NCBI GenBank assembly: GCA_963934855.1
Contig: CAWWAC010000002.1
Coordinates: 1-64,000, forward strand
Reading direction: 5' to 3'
DNA: 64,000 nt
From: MAG-120531 sp963934855
Lineage (GTDB): Bacteria; Bacteroidota; Bacteroidia; Flavobacteriales; Flavobacteriaceae
The first letter of the stretch is position 1. Each line of letters starts with the position of its first letter. Under the pieces are notes generated by a model, which saw nothing but the letters and a program-made list of their open reading frames with translations, had not been told where the DNA came from and did not search any database. The position numbers and the translations under genes were made by a program. This document shows positions 45,326-52,790 of this stretch, piece by piece.

Positions 45326-46553
45326 TGTAGCAATAATAAATCGCAAATAGGCTTAAGAAAATCATTCCTAGATAACTTAATACAATTAATCCCCTGGGAG
45401 GTTTAGCCTCTGGAGGCATTTTTTTTTGGGTAACCATTCTATGGTTTAAGAGCCCAACTGCTGGTGCAAATACAAAAGACACAAAAGTGGCAATGGCTAC
45501 TAAATTCCCCATATTTCCGCCTGCCCAGCTAATTACATTAAAGTTAATGAAAGCCAACAAGACAACAAGTAGGTTGAAATACCAATTCTTTGAGGATGTT
45601 TTTTTCTTTTTAAGTAGTTGGAAACTTTCTACACATACTCTTGCTAAGGCGTCATGAGCGGTCAAACAAGTACTAAACATAGTTACAAAGGCCGCCATTG
45701 CAATAAAGTAATATGCCCATGGACCCATGTGTGTGGTAAACATTTGAATGAGTTGCGCTGCAAATAAAGTAGCATTTGAACTCATAGGAACTCCAGATCC
45801 ATATAAAGTAAACCAACCAATGATTAGGAAACAAATAGCCAGAAGTGCCGTGATTATATAGCCAAGGTTAAATTCTCTTAAGCAGTCTTTTAAAGTTTGA
45901 TTGTTTATTTGTGTTTTATTTTTTTCTAGCCGCCACATACTCACCCAACTTGAGGCTTCTACGGCAGTGGGCATCCATCCGATAAGTCCAATTAAGAAAA
46001 GGAGTCCTGCTTTATCAAAAAAGGGTAGGGGTGTGAATGTTGGTTTTATATCTATAGGGCCTTTGTATAAAACAACCGTAGTGGAAACTATGAGTGCTAG
46101 GGTTAAAATGCCTAAAATAAACTTTATGGACAGTTCAAGAAATTTGTATTTACCAATAATGAGCAGTGCGCTAATGACTATAAATAATACAAGAGCCATA
46201 TTTGAATCTGAAATATTAAACCAAGGCATCAGTTGTTTTAATAAACCCGCTGTCACTATATAAAGTGCTGCAAGGATGGTAAAAGAACTTATAAAAGTAA
46301 TGAAGGTGTAGGCCCAAAGATATTTTTTTCCAAGGGAGACATACCCCTCTAGAAGTGACTTTTTAAAGATGTGAGTATAGCGAACACCAAATTCAAAAAA
46401 AGGATATTTCAATACAAGCGCCAATAGGATTGGGATCACCATAAGCCATCCGTATTGCGCTCCAGCTTTAGTAGAGAGAACTAGATGGGAGGTTCCAATT
46501 GCCATACTTGCAAAAAGCAAACCTGGCCCAAGGTGTTTTAAAAGTTTTTTCAT
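45312..46553 (-). CDS. Nramp-family transporter lacking the canonical metal-binding motifs
   Basis: A 413-residue protein with about eleven membrane helices in the Nramp (LeuT-fold) superfamily. The opening HLGPGLLFASMAIGTSHLVLSTKAGAQYGW is the Nramp first helix, but the metal-ligand motif DPGN is replaced by IGTSH. In the sixth helix the usual MPH is read as WMPTAVEASSW, so the His is a Thr. These are the residues that bind Mn or Fe in true Nramp transporters, so substrate is uncertain. It lies 23 bases after a YpdA-type reductase and is the last gene of the rpe-ypdA run. Confidence 0.82.
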   Translation of the reverse strand: MKKLLKHLGPGLLFASMAIGTSHLVLSTKAGAQYGWLMVIPILLALVLKYPFFEFGVRYTHIFKKSLLEGYVSLGKKYLWAYTFITFISSFTILAALYIVTAGLLKQLMPWFNISDSNMALVLFIVISALLIIGKYKFLELSIKFILGILTLALIVSTTVVLYKGPIDIKPTFTPLPFFDKAGLLFLIGLIGWMPTAVEASSWVSMWRLEKNKTQINNQTLKDCLREFNLGYIITALLAICFLIIGWFTLYGSGVPMSSNATLFAAQLIQMFTTHMGPWAYYFIAMAAFVTMFSTCLTAHDALARVCVESFQLLKKKKTSSKNWYFNLLVVLLAFINFNVISWAGGNMGNLVAIATFVSFVFAPAVGLLNHRMVTQKKMPPEAKPPRGLIVLSYLGMIFLSLFAIYYCYIILR

Positions 46554-46576
46554 CGCTGTTTATCCATGACTTTTTT

Positions 46577-47623
46577 CTAATACTCTTTTAGAATGTGGCT
46601 GATGATCTTTTTTCCATGATCTCTAGAGTTTTCTATAAACCATTTATGAGTATCTAAGCCCCCGCATATAACTCCAGCTAAGTAAATTCCAGGAACATTC
46701 GTTTCCATATTAGTGGGATTGTGAATAGGAATTTTTGAGGGCCCCTCTAAACCAATACCTAATAGACTTAAAAAGTTTAAATGAGGCCTGTATCCTGTAA
46801 GCGCCAATACAAAGTCATTTTCTAAAGTTTGCTGTTCCCCATTTTGTTGTATGGTAATAGTGTGTGCATTAATTTCACTTAGCTGGGAGTTGTAATAGAC
46901 TTTTACACTTCCTTCTTCAATGCGGTTTATAATATCTGGTCTTACCCAATATTTAACTCTAGGGCCCACTTCAGGGCCTCTAATAATGAGGCTTATTTCT
47001 GCTCCTTTTCTATAACAAGCAAGGACAGCGTCTATAGCAGAGTTGCTAGCGCCAATTACAGCTAATTTTTGTCCTGAATAATAATGAGCCTCTTTAAAAT
47101 AATGAGATACTTTTGGTAGTTCTTCTCCAGGAATTTTAAGTAGTGCTGGAATATCAAAAAAGCCAGTAGCTATCACCAGATGTTTTGTTTTATAAGTGCG
47201 TTTTGATGTCTTGACTAAAAAGGAGCTTTTATGGGTTGCTTTTGACTCAGACTCTGATCTGTCTAAAACTTCTTCCACCTTTTCAAACAAATTAATTTGA
47301 AGGCTAAAATGAGAGACTATCCTTCTGTAGTACTCTAAGGCTTCTTTTCTTCTAGGCTTAGATTCAATGGAGTTAAATGGAACGTTCTGGAGTTCTAACT
47401 TTTCTGATGAAGAAAAAAACTGCATGTCTAATGGGTAATTAAAGAGGGAATTTGTAAGACATCCTTTTTCAATAACTACGTAATCTAGTCCAGCTTTTTG
47501 GGCATCTATGGCACAGGAAATTCCAATAGGGCCTCCTCCTATAATTAGAAGGTCATACTCATGGATAGGTTCTGATATATCTTTGGTAGAATGGGTGTTT
47601 GAATTTTCCTGCAGCACACTCAT
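46577..47623 (-). CDS. YpdA-type flavin disulfide reductase
   Basis: This 348-residue NAD(P)H/FAD oxidoreductase is of the thioredoxin reductase-like group. The FAD site is IIGGGPIGISCAIDAQKAGLDY (about 27-48), the second GxGxxA-like site is AVIGASNSAIDAVL (about 184-197), and ALTGYRPH (about 287) precedes a C-terminal FAD contact GIYLAGVICGG. There is no CxxC redox pair. This is the pattern of YpdA, the bacillithiol disulfide reductase. Whether this organism makes bacillithiol cannot be seen here. Its start codon overlaps the rpe stop by one base. Confidence 0.85.
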   Translation of the reverse strand: MSVLQENSNTHSTKDISEPIHEYDLLIIGGGPIGISCAIDAQKAGLDYVVIEKGCLTNSLFNYPLDMQFFSSSEKLELQNVPFNSIESKPRRKEALEYYRRIVSHFSLQINLFEKVEEVLDRSESESKATHKSSFLVKTSKRTYKTKHLVIATGFFDIPALLKIPGEELPKVSHYFKEAHYYSGQKLAVIGASNSAIDAVLACYRKGAEISLIIRGPEVGPRVKYWVRPDIINRIEEGSVKVYYNSQLSEINAHTITIQQNGEQQTLENDFVLALTGYRPHLNFLSLLGIGLEGPSKIPIHNPTNMETNVPGIYLAGVICGGLDTHKWFIENSRDHGKKIISHILKEY

Positions 47624-48282
47624 TAATTTATTTGAGCTTTTAAATTTGCAATAATCTCTAGTGGGTTACTACTTTTAAAGACAAAGCTACCTGCCACCAA
47701 TATGTCTGCACCAGCAGCTACTAATTCAGACGCATTTTTAGAAGTCACGCCTCCGTCAATTTCAATGAGCGTATGGGCATTTTTAGAGCTAATAAGTGCC
47801 TTGAGTGCACGTACTTTTTCATAAGTATTTTCTATAAATGATTGGCCTCCAAATCCTGGATTTACACTCATAATACAGACCATATCAATATCTTTTATAC
47901 AGTCTTCTAGAAGAGAGACGCTGCTGTGGGGATTAAGCGCTACACCTGCTTTCATGCCGGCAGACTTTATAGCCTGAAGGCTTCTGTGAAGGTGGGTGCA
48001 GGCCTCGTAGTGAACGGTTAATATACCAGTACCTAGCGCTGCAAAAGTTTCAATATAACGGTCTGGATCTACGATCATTAAATGAACGTCTAATGTTTTC
48101 TGGGCATGTCTTCCAATAGCTTCAATGACAGGCATTCCAAAAGATATATTTGGAACAAATACCCCATCCATAACATCTATGTGAAACCAATCTGCTTTAG
48201 ATTTATTTACCATTTCTATATCTCTTTGTAGATTGGCAAAATCTGCTGCTAATAAGGAAGGGGCAATAAGTTTTTCTGACAT
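47623..48282 (-). CDS. rpe: Ribulose-phosphate 3-epimerase
   Basis: Interconverts ribulose 5-phosphate and xylulose 5-phosphate in the pentose phosphate pathway. The 219-residue TIM barrel starts MSEKLIAPSLLAADFANLQ and has HIDVMDGVFVPNISFG (metal His and Asp, about 35-50), DVHLMI (His about 68), MSVNPGFGGQSFI (about 141-153) and IEIDGGV (about 175). A longer frame reaches 48348 but adds a hydrophobic stretch not found in the family, so the ATG at 48282 is used. It overlaps the reductase gene by one base (TAATG), so the two are translationally linked. Confidence 0.96.
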   Translation of the reverse strand: MSEKLIAPSLLAADFANLQRDIEMVNKSKADWFHIDVMDGVFVPNISFGMPVIEAIGRHAQKTLDVHLMIVDPDRYIETFAALGTGILTVHYEACTHLHRSLQAIKSAGMKAGVALNPHSSVSLLEDCIKDIDMVCIMSVNPGFGGQSFIENTYEKVRALKALISSKNAHTLIEIDGGVTSKNASELVAAGADILVAGSFVFKSSNPLEIIANLKAQIN

Positions 48283-48395
48283 GGCTTTTGTTTTTTCTTT
48301 AAAGGATAGGCAAAGAATTAATGATACCGTAAAAATAATAAAAATCAAATGGTTTTAACAGTAAGGAGAAATCTATTCAAAAGACCCTTTTTAAT

Positions 48396-48851
48396 TTAAA
48401 ACCTTTGTTGTCTAAGCCCGTCAAAGAGCACAATGCTAACTGCATTTGCTAAATTAAAACTCCTTATGCTATCTGGGGCTAAGGGTATTTTGTAACTATG
48501 GGCTGTCATCTCTTTGAGTAAAGTGGCTGGCAGTCCCTTAGATTCAGAGCCAAATATGAAAAATTGATTATCTTCTGCTTTTAAATCCCAATATATTTGA
48601 GAGGCGTGGCTAGAATAAAAAGCCAAAGAAGCTCCCTTGTTTTGTGCTAAAAAGGCTTCCCAGTTATCGTAAATCTTAACAGATAGCCTTGGCCAGTAGT
48701 CCAGTCCAGATCTTTTTAGTTGTTTGTCTTCTAATGAAAACCCTAAAGGTTTTATGAGGTGGAGCGTACTGCCGGTACCCAGACAGAGTCTTCCAATATT
48801 ACCAGTATTATTAGGTATTTCTGGATTTAGTAGCACAACATTAAAGGGCAT
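48396..48851 (-). CDS. trmL: tRNA (cytidine(34)-2'-O)-methyltransferase TrmL
   Basis: A small SPOUT-fold methyltransferase for the wobble base of two leucine tRNAs. At 151 residues it has the usual length. Motifs include NVVLLNPEIPNNTGNIGRLC (about 3-22), FIFGSESKGLP (about 96-106), and RSFNLANAVSIVLFDGLRQ (about 128-146), which forms the knot that binds AdoMet. The frame extends to 48887 but that start lies in the loop of the rpoD terminator, so the ATG at 48851 is used. It is immediately downstream of rpoD and may be read by transcripts that pass its terminator. Confidence 0.9.
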   Translation of the reverse strand: MPFNVVLLNPEIPNNTGNIGRLCLGTGSTLHLIKPLGFSLEDKQLKRSGLDYWPRLSVKIYDNWEAFLAQNKGASLAFYSSHASQIYWDLKAEDNQFFIFGSESKGLPATLLKEMTAHSYKIPLAPDSIRSFNLANAVSIVLFDGLRQQRF

Positions 48852-48874
48852 AGCTAGACAAATATAAATTAAAA

Positions 48875-48899
48875 AAGCCCGGCGCATAGCGCCGGGCTT
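48875..48899 (-). terminator. Strong intrinsic terminator of rpoD
   Basis: An eleven-base perfect stem AAGCCCGGCGC/GCGCCGGGCTT with a three-base loop (48886-48888). On the minus strand it is followed by a T-run. It is the most GC-rich hairpin in the window. Confidence 0.93.
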
Positions 48900-48908
48900 A
48901 AAAGGATC

Positions 48909-49772
48909 TTATCCTAAATAAGTTTTTAAAATTTTAGACCTTGAAGTGTGTTTAAGTCTCCTAATGGCTTTTTCTTTAATCTGTCTCACTCGCTCTCTAG
49001 TGAGGTCAAATGTTTCTCCAATTTCCTCTAAGGTCATAGAGTGTTGTCCGGCCAAGCCAAAGTAAAGTCTAATTACGTCTGCCTCTCTTGGAGTAAGAGT
49101 CTCTAGAGCGCGTTCAATTTCAGTTCTCAGTGATTCATTTAATAGTTCTCTGTCTGGGTTTGGAGACTCCCCAGAGCGCAGCACGTCATAAAGGTTAGAG
49201 TCTTCGCCATCTATTAGAGGTGCGTCCATAGAAACGTGTCGTCCAGAATTTTTCAGTGACTGTTTTACGTCTTCTACAGTCATATCTAATTCCTTAGCTA
49301 TTTCTTCTGGAGAAGGCTGTCTCTCATGTGCTTGCTCTAGAAAAGCAAAAGTTTTATTGATCTTATTGATAGATCCAATTTTGTTAAGAGGCAGTCTTAC
49401 AATTCTAGACTGCTCTGCCAGGGCTTGTAATATAGATTGACGGATCCACCATACAGCATAAGATATAAATTTAAAACCACGGGTTTCGTCAAAACGTTGG
49501 GCAGCTTTAATCAGACCTAAGTTTCCTTCATTAATTAAATCTGGAAGGGTTAATCCTTGGTTTTGATATTGCTTAGCAACAGAAACTACAAAACGGAGAT
49601 TTGCCTTGGTAAGTTTCTCTAAAGCTGCCTGATCACCAGCTTTAATTCGCTGCGCAAGCTCTACTTCTTCATCTGCTGTGATGAGGTCTACTTTTCCAAT
49701 TTCTTGTAAATACTTGTCTAAAGAAGCAGTTTCTCTGTTAGTAACCTGCTTGGTGATCTTGAGCTGTCTCAT
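48909..49772 (-). CDS. rpoD: Primary RNA polymerase sigma factor RpoD
   Basis: The 287-residue housekeeping sigma factor of the Bacteroidota type, which has no long region 1.1. It starts MRQLKITKQVTNRE. Region 1.2 has DKYLQEIGK, region 2 has LRFVVSVAKQYQNQGLTLPDLINEGNLGLIKAAQRFDETRGFKFISYAVWWIRQSI, region 3 lies about 130-205, and region 4 contains LTPREADVIRLYFGLAG and LTRERVRQIKEKAIRRLK. A longer frame from a GTG (49799) would add nine residues without family support. It is expected to read the TAnnTTTG promoters seen in this window. It has its own terminator. Confidence 0.97.
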   Translation of the reverse strand: MRQLKITKQVTNRETASLDKYLQEIGKVDLITADEEVELAQRIKAGDQAALEKLTKANLRFVVSVAKQYQNQGLTLPDLINEGNLGLIKAAQRFDETRGFKFISYAVWWIRQSILQALAEQSRIVRLPLNKIGSINKINKTFAFLEQAHERQPSPEEIAKELDMTVEDVKQSLKNSGRHVSMDAPLIDGEDSNLYDVLRSGESPNPDRELLNESLRTEIERALETLTPREADVIRLYFGLAGQHSMTLEEIGETFDLTRERVRQIKEKAIRRLKHTSRSKILKTYLG

Positions 49773-49866
49773 GAATACTTTCTTTTTATAGGGGTTCACC
49801 CGTAGAGATTTCCTATGGGTAGCATTATATTATACGTCTAAAAGTCTAAAAGGTTACAAAAGCATT

Positions 49867-49911
49867 AAAAAAAAGCAAAAAAAATAGCCAGACGGTATGG
49901 TCTGGCTATTT
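49867..49911 (-). terminator. Intrinsic terminator after pnp
   Basis: AAATAGCCAGAC and GTCTGGCTATTT (49882-49893 and 49900-49911) enclose a six-base loop. On the minus strand the stem runs into a T-rich stretch (TTTTTTT, GC, then more T). Confidence 0.9.
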
Positions 49912-49978
49912 AAGAAAGCTTAGAAAGTAATATTCACACCTTTTAAAGTGTTATAACTGTCTCTTTATAAAGAACAAT

Positions 49979-52198
49979 TTAGTCTCTTCTCGGTTTTCTG
50001 TCTCTGTCATTACGGTCATTTCTACGATCGTTTCTGCGATCTCCTTCTTCACGTGGTGGTCTAGCTACATATCCTTCAGGTTTTTCTAATAAAGCCTTTC
50101 TAGATACTTTTTCTTTTCTAGTTCTAGGGTCTAAACCAAAGTATTTTACTTCAAATTCATCACCCATATTCACTACGTCAGAAACGTTTTCTGTGCGTTC
50201 CCATGCCAATTCAGACACGTGTAATAGCACTTCGTTTCCTGGAGCCTCAAGGTATTCTACTACTGCACCAAAATCTAACATTTTAATCACTCTTACCGTA
50301 TAAGCATCACCTACAATTGGCTTAAATGTTAAAGATTCAATTTTAGCCAATACAGCCTCAATTCCTTCTGGATCAGTGCCTAAAATTTCAATAATACCTT
50401 CTTCAGTAATAGGATCTTCAGTAACAACAATTGTGGTTTTAGTAGTTTTTTGAAGTTCTTGAATCACTTTACCTCCTGGTCCAATAAAGGCACCAATATA
50501 CTCGTTAGGTATTCTAGCTGTAATCATCTTAGGTGCGTAAGACTTCACCTCTGCTTTAGGAGCAGCAATAGTTTCTATCAATTTAGATAGAATATGCAGT
50601 CTCCCTGCCGATGCTTGTTTTAGTGCATTTACTAAAATTTCATAAGACAATCCTTTAACTTTAATATCCATTTGGCAAGCTGTAATACCGTCTGCCGTTC
50701 CGGTTACTTTAAAGTCCATATCACCTAAGTGATCTTCATCTCCTAAGATATCAGATAAAACTGCGTATTTTCCAGATTTTGCATCAGAAATTAATCCCAT
50801 AGCAATACCAGAAACTGGTTTTTTCATTTGAACTCCAGCGTCCATAAGTGCCATGGTTCCAGCACATACAGTTGCCATTGAAGAAGAACCGTTAGACTCT
50901 AAAACTTCACTTACTATCCTTACTGTGTAAGGACAATCTGTTGGGATCTGATTTTTAAGTGCACGTTGCGCTAAGTTACCGTGTCCTACTTCTCTTCTTG
51001 AAGTTCCTCTAATAGGTCTGGCCTCTCCTGTAGAAAAAGGAGGGAAGTTATAGTGTAAGTAAAATCTTTCTTCCCCTTCATAAGAGGGCATGTCTATTTT
51101 ACTAGCTTCTCTAGAAGTTCCAAGTGTTACAGTAGCCAAAGCTTGTGTTTCACCCCTAGTAAAAATGGAAGATCCGTGTGTAGAAGGTAAGTAGTCAATT
51201 TCACACCAAATAGGTCTGATTTCGTCTGTCTTACGGCCATCTAAACGCAAGCCTTCATTTAAGGTTAGGTCACGAACTGCATTTTTTTCTGCTTTGTAGT
51301 AATACTTAGAAACTAAGTCTCCAAAGTCTGCCATTTCTTCCTCAGAAAAGCTCGCTTTAACTTCATCTTTAATAGCGCTAAATGCAGCAGAGCGTTCATG
51401 TTTAGCAGATCCTGCTTTTGCAATGGCATAAACTTTGTCATAAGCCATGTCGCTAATTTTTTGGGACAAGACTTCGTCTTCTCTTTCAGAATCGTACTCA
51501 CGTACAGGTTTTTTTCCAAATGCCTCTGCCAAACGTAATTGAGCAGCACATTGAACCTTAATAGCATCATGAGCAAATTTAATGGCTTCTACCATTTCTT
51601 CCTCGCTAATTTCTAGCATTTCGCCTTCTACCATCATTACTGAATCTGCAGAAGCACCTATCACCATATCTAAATCTGAAACCGCCAATTGAGCTCTGGT
51701 TGGGTTAATAATAAATTTTCCATCTATTCGTCCCACTCTCACTTCTGAGATAGCACATTCAAATGGAAAATCTGACAACTGAATGGCAGCAGAAGCAGCC
51801 AAACCAGCCATAGCGTCTGGCATTACATCTTCATCATGAGACATGAGTTGGATCATTACCTGTGTTTCTGCATGGTAATCTTTTGGAAATAAAGGACGCA
51901 ACACACGGTCTACAAGACGCATGGTTAACACCTCTCCGTCACTAGGTCTTGCTTCACGTTTGAAGAACCCACCTGGGTATCGGCCAGAGGCCGCAAATTT
52001 TTCACGGTAATCTACCGTCAAAGGCAAAAAGTCTACATCACTTTGCTTGTAGTTAGAAACTACCGTACAAAGCAACATACATTTACCAGATTGTACCACA
52101 ACAGAACCATGTGCCTGCTTGGCTAATTTTCCAGTTTCAATAGAAATTTCTCTACCGTCACCTAGGTCAATGACCTCTTTAAATACTTTTGGAATCAT
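49979..52198 (-). CDS. pnp: Polyribonucleotide nucleotidyltransferase (PNPase)
   Basis: PNPase degrades RNA 3' to 5' by phosphorolysis. The 739-residue enzyme has two RNase PH domains (about 10-230 and 320-550, the second with GTSRREVGHG and the catalytic DILGDEDHLGDMDFKVTG), a KH domain (about 560-620, with IGPGGKVIQELQ) and an S1 domain (about 625-700). The C-terminus is a tail rich in Arg, Asp and Asn (about 708-739), presumably disordered. rpsO lies upstream, with its own terminator between them and a CA-rich leader before the pnp start. Confidence 0.97.
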   Translation of the reverse strand: MIPKVFKEVIDLGDGREISIETGKLAKQAHGSVVVQSGKCMLLCTVVSNYKQSDVDFLPLTVDYREKFAASGRYPGGFFKREARPSDGEVLTMRLVDRVLRPLFPKDYHAETQVMIQLMSHDEDVMPDAMAGLAASAAIQLSDFPFECAISEVRVGRIDGKFIINPTRAQLAVSDLDMVIGASADSVMMVEGEMLEISEEEMVEAIKFAHDAIKVQCAAQLRLAEAFGKKPVREYDSEREDEVLSQKISDMAYDKVYAIAKAGSAKHERSAAFSAIKDEVKASFSEEEMADFGDLVSKYYYKAEKNAVRDLTLNEGLRLDGRKTDEIRPIWCEIDYLPSTHGSSIFTRGETQALATVTLGTSREASKIDMPSYEGEERFYLHYNFPPFSTGEARPIRGTSRREVGHGNLAQRALKNQIPTDCPYTVRIVSEVLESNGSSSMATVCAGTMALMDAGVQMKKPVSGIAMGLISDAKSGKYAVLSDILGDEDHLGDMDFKVTGTADGITACQMDIKVKGLSYEILVNALKQASAGRLHILSKLIETIAAPKAEVKSYAPKMITARIPNEYIGAFIGPGGKVIQELQKTTKTTIVVTEDPITEEGIIEILGTDPEGIEAVLAKIESLTFKPIVGDAYTVRVIKMLDFGAVVEYLEAPGNEVLLHVSELAWERTENVSDVVNMGDEFEVKYFGLDPRTRKEKVSRKALLEKPEGYVARPPREEGDRRNDRRNDRNDRDRKPRRD

Positions 52199-52244
52199 AG
52201 TTTTTAATTACATCCACTCTCTGTGGGAAGTTAAACAATGGTCT

Positions 52245-52259
52245 CCGTCTGCTGGACGG
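52245..52259 (-). other. Small hairpin in the pnp leader
   Basis: CCGTC and GACGG with a five-base loop, 46 bases upstream of the pnp start and directly after the CA-rich tract. It may be a target of PNPase autoregulation, as known for the E. coli leader, but the sequences are not alike. Confidence 0.35.
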
Positions 52260-52263
52260 CCAG

Positions 52264-52297
52264 TTTGTGTTTTTGTGTTGTTGTGTTGTTGTGTGTG
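52264..52297 (-). repeat. CA-only tract in the pnp leader
   Basis: For 34 bases the plus strand holds only G and T, with repeated TGTTGT units, so the pnp transcript has an A/C-only unstructured stretch. It lies between the rpsO terminator and the leader hairpin. Confidence 0.6.
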
Positions 52298-52329
52298 ACC
52301 AATGAAAAACTAGGATTAAGCTTTTTGAT

Positions 52330-52348
52330 GTCCGGTTTAAAGTCCGGT
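52330..52348. repeat. Short direct repeat GTCCGGT in the rpsO-pnp gap
   Basis: GTCCGGT at 52330-52336 and again at 52342-52348, twelve bases apart, just beyond the rpsO terminator. It could be an operator for pnp but may be chance. Confidence 0.3.
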
Positions 52349-52360
52349 CTTTTGAAATAA

Positions 52361-52386
52361 AAAAGGGAAGCCAAAGCCTCCCTTTT
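52361..52386 (-). terminator. Intrinsic terminator or processing hairpin after rpsO
   Basis: On the minus strand AAAAGGGAGGC, loop TTTG, GCTTCCCTTTT (one G-U pair), then more T. It lies just past the rpsO stop. Confidence 0.8.
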
Positions 52387-52389
52387 AAA

Positions 52390-52659
52390 TTATTTACGGA
52401 TACTAAGCTCCTTAATAATAGCACGATATCTCAAGACATCTTTCTTAATTAGGTAGTCTAATAAGCTCCTTCTCTTACCTACCAAACACACTAAAGAACG
52501 CTCCGTATTATAATCTTTGCGATTTCTTTTTAAATGCTCAGTTAGGTGGTTAATTCTGTGTGTAAATAAGGCAATTTGCCCTTCAGATTTGCCAGTGTTA
52601 GTAGCAGTTTCGCCGTGTTTCTTAAAAATCTCGGCTTTAACTTCTTTAGTTAAATACAT
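52390..52659 (-). CDS. rpsO: 30S ribosomal protein S15
   Basis: S15 binds the 16S rRNA three-way junction early in 30S assembly. The 89-residue protein has the family's four-helix pattern with TGKSEGQIALFTHRINHLTEHL (about 20-41), KDYNTERSLVCLVGKRRSLLDYL (about 47-69) and the end YRAIIKELSIRK. It lies upstream of pnp as in many bacteria. A promoter box is seen 54 bases upstream and a small hairpin in its leader. Confidence 0.97.
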   Translation of the reverse strand: MYLTKEVKAEIFKKHGETATNTGKSEGQIALFTHRINHLTEHLKRNRKDYNTERSLVCLVGKRRSLLDYLIKKDVLRYRAIIKELSIRK

Positions 52660-52691
52660 TCCAATATTATATTAAATGATTATGATGTATG

Positions 52692-52708
52692 TGATTGATT
52701 TTCAATCA
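52692..52708 (-). other. Hairpin at the 5' end of the rpsO leader
   Basis: TGATTGA and TCAATCA with a three-base loop. It starts five bases after the -7 box, so it would form at or near the 5' end of the transcript. It could stabilise the mRNA or be a site for S15 autocontrol. Confidence 0.4.
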
Positions 52709-52713
52709 GGGCG

Positions 52714-52721
52714 CAAATGTA
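52714..52721 (-). promoter_or_regulatory. -7 box of rpsO
   Basis: Minus strand TACATTTG, an exact TAnnTTTG match identical to the gcvH box, 54 bases upstream of the ATG. No TTG is seen at standard spacing. Confidence 0.5.
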
Positions 52722-52790
52722 ATAAATGTTAGTGAAAACACACTACTTTTTTTTATTTTTTATAAGCCTAAATGCTTTATTGCAAGCGGC

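Noticed and set aside
52264..52297. The TGTTGT-like tract considered as a CRISPR or tandem repeat array
   Set aside because: Units are two to six bases with no spacers; it is only a low-complexity leader stretch.
52179..52424. An 81-codon minus-strand frame between rpsO and pnp
   Set aside because: It runs through the rpsO terminator and the CA-only leader tract and overlaps the rpsO 3' end; composition is not protein-like.
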